Positions 45,335 through 56,393 of a DNA stretch of 64,000 bases are shown in pieces. Under the pieces are notes generated by a model that had not been told where the DNA came from, did no database searches, and saw nothing but the letters and a program-made list of their open reading frames with translations. The translations under genes were made by a program, and so were the position numbers. The DNA lies in NCBI GenBank assembly GCA_948470475.1, contig OX419341.1, positions 23,018,707-23,082,706 on the forward strand, given 5' to 3'. Numbering within the stretch: the first letter of the stretch is position 1; each line of letters opens with the position of its first letter. This DNA is from Galaxea fascicularis. Its lineage: Eukaryota; Cnidaria; Anthozoa; Scleractinia; Euphylliidae.

Positions 45335-47170
45335 ATTTAAAATGGCCAGTTTGAATATTTTGAAACACATAGACGAACTCCGCATTCTTCTGAATGATCA
45401 AAGCATCGGCGAATTGACCATAAATGAGACGCTAGATGTAAATGTCCAGGGTTATCCGCCGCGATAGGCCTATAAATGGCAGGTTTGGTGGCGGTGTATG
45501 CTTTTACATTCGTTCAAACATAAATTATTCTATCCACAAAACTTTTTACAACCAGCTTCTTGAAATGCTATCAATCGAAATTCGTAAACCCAACTCAAAA
45601 CCTTTGTCGTCACTTCGTGGTATAGACCTCCAAATTCCCCTCTAGAAATTTTTTCGCACTTTGATGCATTGTTAGGCAAATTAGATTCAGAAAATGTTGA
45701 ACTTTTTCTCATGGGGGATATGAATTGTGATTTGTCGTATCAAAAGACAATATTCTTTATGCAAAGGCTCTCCTGAGCGGTACTGACACTTATGGTTTGA
45801 GACAACTTATCAATGAATCAACTCGAATCGCAACCAGACAATGTAAGCTAATGTATATTGTTCTGGAGTCTGTCACATTGCTATTAGTGATCACAGATTA
45901 GTTCATGTTTTCCGAAAAATTTCAATTCCTTCTCCTTTTAAAGGAATCAACTTAATAAGTTATCGACAGTTCAAACATTTCTTGGGACGACCTTAAGCAA
46001 TTTCATAACCCTAATGATAAAATGGAAAACTATTAACTCCGAACTGACTTCACGCACGTCCAATAAAACCTTAATAAACGAAGTAGACTACGACGGACTA
46101 AAATCGGAAAACCAAGCTGACTGATGTAGCAGAAACTGTTAAACTCTCACAACAACAAAACAACAACAACTGCGCAAGTTTTTTTCTCTCCTATCAAAAG
46201 TTTGCCTGACAAAGGCAACCGGAGTTAGATCATATTTCGGCGAAATTATTGAGACAATTGCTGTAATATTCAATCAATCCTTGATAACTGGCATCTTTCC
46301 TGATGAATGGAAATCTGCTAGAGTCACTCCATTGTACAAAAACTCCGGGAAGAGTTTTGAGCCAACAAATTATCGACCAACATCTGTAATTCCAGTCGTA
46401 GCCAAAGTTTTTGAGCGAATAATTCATGACCAGGTATATCAGTCACTATCTAATTAAGAATAGTCTCCTGACACGTCATCAGTCCGGTCTCCGTTCTCTA
46501 CACTATGGTTACAGCACTACTTGAGGGCACTGATCTGGGCTATGGATATTGATCGTGGTCTCATCAACGCTATCGTCTCTTAAGACCTTAAAAAGGCCTT
46601 TGATACAGTTGACCACGAGATTTTGTTACATAAATTGCAGTTTTATGGGACATTACGTCAGTCCTGTTCAGTATAAATGGTTTGTCTCTTACTTAGATAA
46701 CCGTACTCTAATTTATCAAAAGTAATTGTTAAGTAAACCCCGAAATCTTTGAAATGTGGCGTTCCCCAAGGAACAATCCTAGGACCGCTACTTTTTCTGT
46801 TTTATATCAACCAAGGATGTACGCTGATGATACCAGCTTGACGTTTGCTAGTGCCTACGTTGAGGATGTAAATGACTGTCTTTATTATATTATCATGATC
46901 TAAACAAAGTGTACACTTGGTTATCAGCTAACAAGCTTACCTTGAACCTGACAAAAACCAAGTTTATGCTAATTGCATCCAGACAGAAGTTATCGAATCT
47001 TTCAGATTGTCCTTCTCGAACTCTAAATAATATGACCGTGGAGCAGGTGACATCAACTAAATCCCTTGGGGTCCGGCATTGATCAAACTTTAAATTGGAA
47101 AAGCCATGTAGAAAACATCTGCAAAAAGATTGCTTTTTCCATTGGCGCAATAAAACGCATACGACATCGT
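45335..47170 (+). pseudogene. decayed LINE with endonuclease and reverse transcriptase remnants
   Basis: Successive frames show an apurinic-type endonuclease (SLNILKHIDELRILLNDQSI, GGGVCFYIRSNINYSI, WYRPPNSPL, MGDMNCDL). Reverse transcriptase pieces follow (LITGIFPDEWKSARVTPLYK, NYRPTSVIP, DLKKAFDTVDHEILLHKLQF, ADDTSLTF, LSANKLTLNLTKTKFM). Many stops and frameshifts separate them. The order is as in CR1/L2-like elements. It is old and inactive. Confidence 0.85.
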
Positions 47171-47359
47171 CTAGTTAAGCGGGGAAGAAGTGAATATCTC
47201 GACGGCCCATAAAATTCTCAAAACAAAGAGAACAAACTATCGTAGATATAGGGTGTAAACAATGTTGGTTTGCCAACGATGATGCCTTGGAGAAAAGGAT
47301 TCAGTGGATATAGAACGCTTCTACTTTAAATAATGAACAGAAGAAGTTGCAAACTTTAA

Positions 47360-48047
47360 GACCTTCTTCATTTATTACGACTTCTGAAAAAAAAAACGGA
47401 CCTTAAATAGGATAAACCGAATAAGGTACACGATTACAAAAAAGAACAACAAATGGTGGTAAATTAATAGACGACAAAAAGTAAAAAAAGAGCCGAGCGA
47501 AAAATACTGAATAAACTGAAAAAAACGCCACTACAAAAACAATTAATAAAAGAAGAGATAAAAATTGATCAAAAACATCTAAACTGGCTAAAACGAATAC
47601 GGTAAATGAAGAAGCAATGCGGCAGGTATTAGAAAGGAATATCTGAAGAACGGCAACCGACCCCGACGTAAAAGTCAAGCATGCCAAAATCCCAAAACGA
47701 GGCCTTTGGAGCCTGAAAGGGCCGATAAACAACAAAATACCTGGAGGGTCCTTAAACAATGTAAATCATAGTACGTTCTCCAAACAGGGCCTTTGAGTAG
47801 AAAAAGGGCCATTAAACGATTGATCACGCAAAAACGTAAACTATGGGAGAAAGAAATTAATTGTAACAAATTCTGTCATTCAATTTATTTAGTATTTTTC
47901 GCTCCGCTGATTTTGCTTTTTTGCCGTCTATTAATTACCACGATTTGTTGTTCTTTTTTGTAATTACGTAATCACTAACACTTTTATCCTATTTAAGGAC
48001 CGTTTGTATTCAAAAGTCGTAATAACTGAAGGTCTTTGACCGAAACG
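47360..48047. mobile_element. foldback element with ~165-bp arms
   Basis: The left arm (GACCTTCTTCATTTATTACG, CGGACCTTAAATAGGATAAA, AAGAACAACAAAT) is inverted at about 47880-48047 (CTATTTAAGGACCG, ATTTGTTGTTCTT). Between them is a 350-bp spacer. The hydrophobic 118-residue minus-strand frame inside (47403-47759) is part of an arm and is not called as a gene. Confidence 0.65.
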
Positions 48048-50070
48048 TTATATTATATTTTTAATCTCTTTTTAACATCAGAAGTTGTCCATCATCGCTT
48101 TTCTTCTATCTTTTTACATTCATTCATGCTGTGAGGTTTGGACTGAGAACCTAACTGACCCTCCTGACGCGGTGACACCTTTGTTGGCCTGAGAGATCCA
48201 TTAACAGTTGTATATATATATAAAGAAATAACTATAAAGCTCCGCTTTTAGGCTTGGCTAATTAGATATTGCAAACTTTTCTAAAGTCTGTGCAGGAACG
48301 TTGGATATATAACAAATCACTGCTCAAATCTCTGAACGTTTTTGGTCAATAAGGCTCTGAACGCTAATGAGAAGCCAGGTGAATGCTTTGTTGTTTGAGT
48401 CCTTCGGGTTTGTACTTATTCCCTGAGAACACTTTTAAACCCTCAACAAAAATGTCTTTGGAGTGCAACACTCGTAGCTTTATACCACTAGAAAGCTGTT
48501 GCTGATGATCTGTTGTTCTTCGGTAAATTTTCTTTAACAGTCTCGACGCCTGTCTCAATGTGAGGGCCCACATGAAGTAAGTTTATTCCCCTAAGATCAG
48601 TTACACGAGCAACAAAAAATGTCCGATGGAAGGTCACAAGTTCGACTCTTTCGGTTGGGACAACTGCTCGTAATCTTTTTCCTGGTATGCCTGTGGTAGT
48701 ATACACAAAAATTAGACACTTCATAAAAAAATAAAGTAATAATAAGAAGGACTGTGTTGCACTGCATTACAACAGGCTTCGGAGGAGGAAGAGCCCATGG
48801 TATTCATGGTCAGCGCCAGCAGATTAACCTCTCTTAGCGACGAAGAAGGGAGAACGCTATTCTAATAGCTCTTTCAAAACGAACACGATTACTTCCTCAA
48901 CTGAGCGCGAGGACAAGGATTCCATATCTTGTGCTTGAGCTTATGCTTGCGTTCGCTTGCGTTGTGTGAAAACGGAACAGAGCGTGAGCAGAACGCGAGC
49001 TGTTATGCTTGTCCAATGAAAGCACCAGTTCCAAATTCCTCCCGGTTTTTACCAGCACTGTAGTTACGTAATACATCGGAAACGACAGTTTGCTGATGTA
49101 TTACGTGACAACAGGCACAAGGCACAAGAAAGGCGGGTACATGCAGTGTAATAAGTTTACTTATCTTTACTTTTGTACTCTGGATTCCTAAAGGAGAACT
49201 CACGACAGTCCTATCTTTGTTACAGGGTTATACAAGTGCCCCCCCCCCCCCGCACCTCTCCCCCACCTGTTTCTCTCCTTTGAGATGTCCCTAACCTAGA
49301 AGGATTTCGTTTCCATCATTTTTTGATTGTCTTCTTCGTCTTCTACGCAGCGGGAGAAAAAGAAACAACAAGATCTGAAAATAAAGCCTGCTAGCCAGCG
49401 CCATATTGGCCGCCTTATAACAGAGAGTATTTAACTAGTACTTCCTTGCACCTTTGTGCTTACGTCACGATTAGTTTTCACTTGACATGGATGCCTTATG
49501 GTTTCGCTTATTCTTGCGCTGGTGCTTGCATCGCTAGTGAAAACCAGGCTTAAGGGCTGGTTTCCACGTATGAAGCAAACATAATCAACACGAACCCTTC
49601 GTACATGCAAACCGGTGGGACGCAAGCATAAGCGGCTTGTGCCTGTTCTTGTACACGTGACTTATGCTTACGTCGCCCCGGCTTAGACTTATGACGTAAC
49701 GGCATAGGTATGACCACAAACACGTGTGCTCGTGCATATTTACTTGCGTCGTTGTTTCGTACGTGTAAACCGAAACGACGCAAGTATGATACAAGTCAAG
49801 CCCGGCATGTTGGAATCAAATCTCGCGTTAAAAGGTAGTCCTACGATTGGTGTTATTCATAAAAAATGCGGAACGATTTTACGCAAGTTATTATATACAG
49901 CACTACGAGAAGACTAGAAAGAAAGAAAAACGACACGAGTTTAAGTGTCACTTCACTCCGTTTATTGAACTTCCAGCTGTTATCATCACATTGGTGATAC
50001 GTTTTATCTTAAGTTTATACTACACCCCCTGAATCAAATCACTCGCTGGGTAACAATCATGCTGCAGTTG
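48048..50070. other. intergenic between foldback element and cysteine-rich paralogue
   Basis: No exon supported. Around 48900-49010 and 49440-49790 there are several CTTATGCTTGCGT / ACGCAAG...CATAAG blocks in both orientations, suggesting remnants of a DNA transposon. A run of 14 C lies near 49234. Confidence 0.4.
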
Positions 50071-51334
50071 CTACTTCCGGCAGCAACAGAAACTAAAGTA
50101 TCCGTTGGCGTAGTTCATAACAGTCTGGTCAGAAACGGATGCCTCACTTCCTCCGTATGTTCCATGGTTACAACCGTAGTTGTAGAAGGCACCTACTATC
50201 TGTCCATCCTGTGTAGCTTTGTCCTTTTTTCCATAGACAGACACCTCTCCATCGTAGCTCCGGTAAGCAATCTGGGCACAGATCTGAGAGGATGTTTTCT
50301 TGTTAGGGGAAATGCGCGCCATTTCCTGGTTTCCACAGCAGCCAGTCCCCCCCCCTGAGGAAGTACTTCCTCTGCATGCAGCGGTTGTCGCGATATGGAG
50401 GGACTGCCACACCAAGTCATAAGCCGATCATTTGTCATAACCCGACAGGAGAAGGTTTTGAGGCAGACGACCATTTCTGTCGAGCAAGGCGAAACCCGAA
50501 GGCTTTCCAGCTTTCGCCAGTTCTGCTTTCAGGTTAGCGACGTTGAAACTTGAAGAAAGAACGCAAAAAGTGTAGATAAAATGAAGTGACTTTGATAGAA
50601 AAAGGGCGTTTATCCCGAGATCAGCCAACAGTTTTCTATTGAGAAAATAGCTGGCAAAAGCATTATTCTGATTAAGATGTTGTATGATTGCATGCAATAA
50701 ACACTGCAGATTACTGCAAAACCCGAAGGTTTTGTGATCTTCTAGATCCACCCACAGTTTGTGTATCTAATGGACGTTCTGGAAGCGAGAAAACGAGGGC
50801 TATATGTAGACTTTCACAAAATACATTCGTAGACTTGGTGCGGTTTTGAATAATTTGTCTGTTAGGAAGATCTCTCGCGAGTAGGTCGCTCGCCCGGTCG
50901 CTTCGCGACCTCAATAAAACTCGTTGACCGCTCGCTTTTAATGTTACTGACAAAATTTTACCCAATATTACTGATATAAAGAGGTCGACTTGCTGCAAGT
51001 TTAGAGTAAACAAATGCTTTATAACACACCCGTTGTAACGAGTTATCTAAAAATAAACTGTTGAGGTGTCATGCACACATTCATAGAAGAGAGAGGTTTA
51101 TTGTGAATTTGGATCACGGAGCCTCAAAATAACAAAAGTCGGTTAACTTGAATTACTGTGAATAAAGAAGCATTTAAAAATTTGCAAAATTATCGTGGAT
51201 TGTCTTCTTGTAAACACATATTTCAATTAAGGTTGCTACCGTGACCCATGACGCATGATCAATGATCCATGTTCCATAGCCTGCGGTGTGTTACGCGAGG
51301 AAGCCCTATTATTCCTGTGACGTACTCGGAAAGC

Positions 51335-51466
51335 TGTTATGTTTTTGAGAGTAGAAGAACACACACATGCACTCAAGATTGTAGCACTCAAGAACATACC
51401 TTTTATGAGCATGCGCATGTGGCAAATACCGCTGTATACAATATCTACATATCGTACTACATATCA
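51335..51466 (-). repeat. 3' LTR of the Ty3/Gypsy element
   Basis: 132 bp, identical to 55800-55931. On the minus strand it starts TGATATGTAG and ends CATAACA. Confidence 0.93.
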
Positions 51467-51477
51467 CCTCCTTCCTT
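51467..51477 (-). other. polypurine tract
   Basis: On the minus strand AAGGAAGGAGG directly precedes the 3' LTR, the expected plus-strand priming site. Confidence 0.75.
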
Positions 51478-51673
51478 AAATTCTGCACAGGCTGAACAAC
51501 AAGGTGAATTCTCAATAACAAGGAGAACAACAACAGCAAAAAGGGAAAACTAAACTGGAGTTAGACGTGTCCTAAGCAATGATGTCTCTAATAAGTTTGT
51601 AAACGCTATTAAGAGTCATGAGCAATGTCCTGTTAAAATCGCAGTGAGCAGTCCACAAGCAAGGTACAGTTCC

Positions 51674-54600
51674 TTAAATTTCCGTAATCAGTCTCTTTGG
51701 AGTTGTAATGACACGAGACGAACGGCGTAGAACTGGAAGGCTTGGTGGAGGTGTCAAGGTGACTTCTGGAGCTGGCTGAGGTCCAGAAGCATCTGTTTGC
51801 ATGGCAGCTTGCTCAACCACAGGTTGAAACTCTCTGTGTGCCTCTTGGGAGGAGTTTAAGGATTCTCTAGAGGCAGTGTGTTGGGGCCCTACAGTTCTGC
51901 GGAGGTCTGAAGACACTACTGGTGTTAAAGGCTCTTGGACAACAGGTGGAGCCCTGATGGGAGTGGGCACGTGCGGAGCTGCAGTCTGGTTCTGAAGAGG
52001 GCCTTCCAGTAGGTCATCAATATGACGGCGCCACAGTCGGCCATCATCCAGTTGGATGCAGTATGAGGCCGGAGCATGTTGTGTAACAATAGTGCCTGTG
52101 CGCCACTTTTCTTTGGAGAGGTGGTCCCTTGCAAGAACTCTGTCTCCAGGTGAGAGTGTCCTGAATTTGGTGTGTCGGTCGTAATAAGTCTTCATCTTGG
52201 TTTGGGTGTTAGTGACATGCAAGCTGATGTCGGGATGGACCAAGGATAGTCGCGTGCGGAGTTCCCTCTGCAGAAATAGTTTGGCAGGTGTGGTGCCAGT
52301 TGTAGCGTGCTGAGTACTACGATAGGAGAGAAGGAAGTTTTGGATACGCAGTTGTAAAGTTCCATCTCTTTCTGATGCTTGCAGAAATTTCTTGAAAGTT
52401 TGAACAAAACGCTCCGCTTGGCCATTGGCGGCGGGATGGTATGGTGACACCAACACGCGCTGTATGCCATTGAGCTTCAGGAAATCCCCATATTCTTTTG
52501 ATTGTAAGGGGGGTCCGTTGTCGCTGACAACTTGCTCTGGGAATCCATATCGGGTGAAGAGGTTGGAAAGGACACTGATAGTAGCTGCTGCATCAGTGCT
52601 TCTCATAGGTCCTGCCACTTCAGGCCATTTGGAGTACGCATCTACCAGGATAAGGTAGTGTTTCCCTTCAGAAGTGGCAAAATCGACATGGACTCTCTTC
52701 CAAGGACCAGAGGGCCATGTCCATGGACAGAGGGGTGCTGCAGGTGGTGCATTCCGTGTTTTGGAACACTGTCGGCATGCACGGGTAATCCGCTCAAGAT
52801 CGGCATCTAACTTAGGCCACCACACATGGCTCCGAGCCATGGACTTCATTCTGGCCACTCCAGGATGAGACCAGTGGAGCTCCTTCAGAATTGGTTCTCT
52901 CAGGTTTGGAGGGATGATAACTCTCAATCCCCAAATAAGGCAACCCTGTTCAATTGAAAGTTCATGACGTCGTATGAAGTAAGGCTTGATATCTGGATCA
53001 TGGCATTCCTGAATGTTCCAACCATTCTGTGTGAAGGCCAACACCTTTGCGAGAGTCTTGTCGTGAGCCGTATCTCTAGCAATCTGATGGGCCTTGACAG
53101 GGTGTCGTGTGACTTGCTGGGCTGCAACATGGAAGATTGGGCTCTCAACGCTTGCATCACGTTTGAACTCGAGTGGAAGCCGGGATAAAGCATCAGCATT
53201 GGCAATGTCGCTGGAAGACTTGTACTTAATGTCATAACGGTAGGATGACAGCAGAATTGCCCAACGCTGGAGGCGAGATGCCGCAAGGACTGGCGTAGCA
53301 CCTTGAGGTGAAAATATCTTCAGTAAGGGCTTGTGGTCAGTGTGGAGAGTGAATTTCCTTCCAAAAAGGTACATGTAGAATTTTGTCACGCCAAATACTA
53401 TGGCAAGGCCCTCCTTTTCAATTTGGCTGTAATTCTTTTCTGCTGAGCTGAGGGATCTGGAGGCATAGGCGATGGGTCTTTCCACGCCATCTGGGAACTG
53501 ATGAGAGATTACTGCTCCGATACCATACTGACTGGCATCGCACTCTAAAACAATGGGCAGGTCAGGATTGAAGTGGACCAACACCTTTGAGGATGTGAGA
53601 GACTCCTTGGCAAGTCGGAAGGCCTGGTCGCAGGCTGCTGTCCACTGGAATTCCTTGTTCTTCTGCAACAGCTGGTTGAGAGGATGAACAATGGTGCTTA
53701 AGTTTGGAATGAACTTGCCATGATAGTTAAGTAGCCCAAGGAATGCTCGTACTTGGGTGGCATTTTCCGGTGTGGGGGCAGACTTGATAGCTTCAACTTT
53801 CTCTTCTGTTGGAGAGATTCCATCAGCAGAGAGTTTGTAACCCATGTATGTCACAGTCCTTTGCATAAATTTGCATTTGCTCAATTTAAGCCTCAAACCA
53901 TACTCTTGAAGCCGGGTTAATACACGTGCTAAATTGCTAAGGTGCTCAGCATCATCTTTCCCAGTGAGGAGAATGTCATCCTGGATACAAGCAACTTGGT
54001 CTAACCCCTGCAAGATGACGTCCATGGTGCGCTGGAAAACTGCGGGCGATGATGCAATGCCAAATGGTAAACGGGTATAACGGTAGAGGCCACGGTGGGT
54101 GTTTATGGTGACAAACTTCTGACTCTCTTCATCAATGGTAAGCTGCTGATATGCATTCTTTAAATCCAGCTTTGTGTATTTTTGTCCACCCCTGAGCTTG
54201 TGAAAGACATCCTCTGGTAGTGGAATTGGGTAACTTGGCACATTTAAATGAGGGTTGACTGTGATGGCATAGTTTCCACAGGACCGAGTACTCCCATCAG
54301 ACTTGGGAACATGCACCATGGGCGTGGCCCAATCACTGAATTCAACTTTACGAATTATACCATCTCGCTCGAGGCGATTGTATTCATCTTCAACTGCTTG
54401 CTGAAGTGCATAAGGCACAGTTCTGGCTCTGAAGAATTTTGGTGAAACCCCCTCTTTCAGTTCAAGTTTGGCAGACAGTCCTTTAATAGTTCCGAGTTCA
54501 TCCTTGAATAAATCAGAGTGGTTTTGAATGACAACATGCAGCTTTTGAGTGACTTCGGACGAAACTGGAGTCTCAGTAACATGTATACGGAAGATTTCGT

Positions 54601-55774
54601 TCCAATCCAAACGAATTTCAGTGAGCCAATTTCTTCCTAGAAGTGATGGTCCAGCACCAGCAACAACAGTGAGGGGAAGGGTTGCAGACTGAGACTTGTA
54701 TCTGGCACTGACATTGAACTGACCAAGAACATGAATGGGGTCACCAGTGTAAGCATGCAACTTTGTGGTACTACGCTCAAGGGGTACTCCCTTGAAATGC
54801 TTCGCATGAGTCTCCTCAGAAATAATTGAAATACCAGCCCCTGTGTCAAGTTCCATTAACACAGACTGATTGTTCAGTTCAATTGGAACCTCGATTCCAT
54901 GTTGACCAGCGGAAATGGAATAAAGAGACATGGAGAAGGGGTCAGCTGAGTGATCATATTCTGTTGTTTCATCCACTGCATTCACTCTGGCAGATTTACT
55001 CATGCAGGCTTCAGCAATGTGACCCACTCGTTTACATTTATGGCAAGTAGAATTTCTGTACTTACAGTTGGATCGTGGATGTCCCGGCTTACCACAACTT
55101 AAACAAGTGGAATTCTGTTGATTGCCTGAAGAAAGCCTGGCCTGATTGCCTGGTACTGTAGGTGGTCGTTTGTTTCCTTCTTTGGTAAAGGGCCTGCCTG
55201 TATCGTAAACCTTGTGCACTTCGTCGGCACTGGGAAGTTGGGGATTGAGTTGAGCAACGTCATTCTCTGCAGCTTCTTGACCCTGAGCTATTTGTAGAGC
55301 TCGTTCAAAATTGACATCTTCTGTTAGCAAGCGTTTCTGAATAGCTCTGCTTCGAAGACCACACACAAACCGATCTCGTAAGGCCTCGGGCAAATGGGTG
55401 CCAAAGTTGCATGTAGAAGCCAAACGCTGAAGTTGAGCGGCAAATTCAGAAACACTGGTGCTTTCCGCTTGTACGAAGGTGTGAAAACGGTATCTTTCGG
55501 AGATAACTAATCTCTTCGGGGCGAACTGCTTCTTTAAAATTGCTTTTAATTCAGCGTAACTCTTGGAGGAAGGAGAAGCAGGTGAGCACAGGTCTGCTAG
55601 AACGTCGTATACTTTCCCGCCAATGACTGAAATCAAAATGGCTCTTCGTCGATGCGAAGTGGAAGAATCAGCGTCGACTTCGTTTGCCACGAAATATTGC
55701 TCTAGACGATCCAAGTAGTGGTCGATATTTGTATTCTTAGGGTCGAACTCTTCAATCTTCCCTAAGCTGGCCAT
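51674..55774 (-). CDS. Ty3/Gypsy gag-pol polyprotein
   Basis: One frame of 1366 residues with no gag/pol frameshift. Order: gag capsid-like region (1-200), two CCHC zinc knuckles (about 224-257: CLSCGKPGHPRSNC, CHKCKRVGHIAEAC) and an aspartic protease with ELDTGAG (about 308-314). Reverse transcriptase has LDLKNAYQQL and CIQDDILL (about 595-602, Q in place of the usual variable residue before DD). RNase H shows LECDASQYGIGAV. The integrase has an HHCC zinc region (HPGVARMKSM...CRQC) and a DDE core (VDFATSEGKHY, VVSDNGPPLQS, HPAANGQAERF). The ATG is only 26 bp from the 5' LTR. All catalytic residues appear intact, so the element may be mobile. It is inserted antisense-neutral, in the same orientation as the host pseudogene. 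Confidence 0.95.
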   Translation of the reverse strand: MASLGKIEEFDPKNTNIDHYLDRLEQYFVANEVDADSSTSHRRRAILISVIGGKVYDVLADLCSPASPSSKSYAELKAILKKQFAPKRLVISERYRFHTFVQAESTSVSEFAAQLQRLASTCNFGTHLPEALRDRFVCGLRSRAIQKRLLTEDVNFERALQIAQGQEAAENDVAQLNPQLPSADEVHKVYDTGRPFTKEGNKRPPTVPGNQARLSSGNQQNSTCLSCGKPGHPRSNCKYRNSTCHKCKRVGHIAEACMSKSARVNAVDETTEYDHSADPFSMSLYSISAGQHGIEVPIELNNQSVLMELDTGAGISIISEETHAKHFKGVPLERSTTKLHAYTGDPIHVLGQFNVSARYKSQSATLPLTVVAGAGPSLLGRNWLTEIRLDWNEIFRIHVTETPVSSEVTQKLHVVIQNHSDLFKDELGTIKGLSAKLELKEGVSPKFFRARTVPYALQQAVEDEYNRLERDGIIRKVEFSDWATPMVHVPKSDGSTRSCGNYAITVNPHLNVPSYPIPLPEDVFHKLRGGQKYTKLDLKNAYQQLTIDEESQKFVTINTHRGLYRYTRLPFGIASSPAVFQRTMDVILQGLDQVACIQDDILLTGKDDAEHLSNLARVLTRLQEYGLRLKLSKCKFMQRTVTYMGYKLSADGISPTEEKVEAIKSAPTPENATQVRAFLGLLNYHGKFIPNLSTIVHPLNQLLQKNKEFQWTAACDQAFRLAKESLTSSKVLVHFNPDLPIVLECDASQYGIGAVISHQFPDGVERPIAYASRSLSSAEKNYSQIEKEGLAIVFGVTKFYMYLFGRKFTLHTDHKPLLKIFSPQGATPVLAASRLQRWAILLSSYRYDIKYKSSSDIANADALSRLPLEFKRDASVESPIFHVAAQQVTRHPVKAHQIARDTAHDKTLAKVLAFTQNGWNIQECHDPDIKPYFIRRHELSIEQGCLIWGLRVIIPPNLREPILKELHWSHPGVARMKSMARSHVWWPKLDADLERITRACRQCSKTRNAPPAAPLCPWTWPSGPWKRVHVDFATSEGKHYLILVDAYSKWPEVAGPMRSTDAAATISVLSNLFTRYGFPEQVVSDNGPPLQSKEYGDFLKLNGIQRVLVSPYHPAANGQAERFVQTFKKFLQASERDGTLQLRIQNFLLSYRSTQHATTGTTPAKLFLQRELRTRLSLVHPDISLHVTNTQTKMKTYYDRHTKFRTLSPGDRVLARDHLSKEKWRTGTIVTQHAPASYCIQLDDGRLWRRHIDDLLEGPLQNQTAAPHVPTPIRAPPVVQEPLTPVVSSDLRRTVGPQHTASRESLNSSQEAHREFQPVVEQAAMQTDASGPQPAPEVTLTPPPSLPVLRRSSRVITTPKRLITEI

Positions 55775-55781
55775 ATTTCAG

Positions 55782-55795
55782 CATCCTCGTCGCCA
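55782..55795 (-). other. primer-binding site, tRNA-Ser(GCT) type
   Basis: Four bases inside the 5' LTR the minus strand reads TGGCGACGAGGATG. This is complementary, with one mismatch, to the 3' end of animal tRNA-Ser(GCT) as I recall it (...CACCCTCGTCGCCA). Confidence 0.65.
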
Positions 55796-55799
55796 GAAA

Positions 55800-55931
55800 T
55801 GTTATGTTTTTGAGAGTAGAAGAACACACACATGCACTCAAGATTGTAGCACTCAAGAACATACCTTTTATGAGCATGCGCATGTGGCAAATACCGCTGT
55901 ATACAATATCTACATATCGTACTACATATCA
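55800..55931 (-). repeat. 5' LTR of the Ty3/Gypsy element
   Basis: 132 bp, identical to the 3' LTR. It should contain promoter and start site; a clear TATA box was not assigned. Confidence 0.93.
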
Positions 55932-56013
55932 AAAGCCTTAGTTGAGTAAGTTGGTTTCGGCTTTTTTGGGACTGATTTGGAGGAAGAAACATGTTTTTAT
56001 CTGGCAATAGATA

Positions 56014-56393
56014 GGGACCTTAAGCAACGACGACGGCGACGGCGACGACGATGACGGCAACGAGAACGTGATTTCAAAATATAACTTCTCGGTTTTGTAA
56101 CTCTTTCGCGATTATTCCAATTTGTTTAACGTGAAAAATGCTGGCGAGCTGTCCACATTCTAGATTACTGTGAACGGTGTTAAAGCAAAGAAAACGAAAG
56201 GAAATCTTGCGGTCATGCACTCACGTTGTCGAGAAAACCTAAAATTTGGTCATTTCTTGTTGTTTTGGAGAGGACGGCAAAGAAATGGACCAAAATGTAA
56301 AACAATCGTGTTGAGTATTGTTTTGGCTGATTAAGCCCATTGTTTTGTGGCGTTCTCATTGCCGTCGTCGTCATCGTCGTTGCTCAAGCTCCC
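56014..56393. mobile_element. MITE with GGGA(C/G)CTT ends and TA duplication
   Basis: Begins GGGACCTTAAGCAACGACGA and ends with the inverse TCGTTGCTCAAGCTCCC. TA flanks both ends (56012-56013, 56394-56395), typical of Tc1/mariner-type MITEs. Each arm has a CGACGACGG run that gives local GC richness. Confidence 0.75.

Larger units (their letters stand above)
51335..55931 (-). mobile_element. Ty3/Gypsy LTR retrotransposon, apparently intact and recent
   Basis: 4597 bp, read on the minus strand. The two 132-bp LTRs (55800-55931 as 5', 51335-51466 as 3') start TGTTATG, end ATATCA and are identical base for base. The target duplication AAAGC is present on both sides (51330-51334, 55932-55936). 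A primer-binding site, a purine tract and a single uninterrupted gag-pol frame are all in place. Identical LTRs imply a very recent insertion or gene conversion. Confidence 0.95.

Noticed and set aside
47403..47759. 118-residue hydrophobic frame that could look like a membrane protein
   Set aside because: It lies across the arm and spacer of an inverted-repeat element; phenylalanine and leucine richness comes from A-rich sequence read in antisense.
48364..48724. Two overlapping minus-strand frames of 69 and 78 residues
   Set aside because: No recognisable family and no splice partners; both overlap in different frames, so at most one could be real.
56041..56060. GAC/GACGGC run as a coding aspartate-rich repeat
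   Set aside because: It is the subterminal part of a TA-flanked MITE and is mirrored at the other end.
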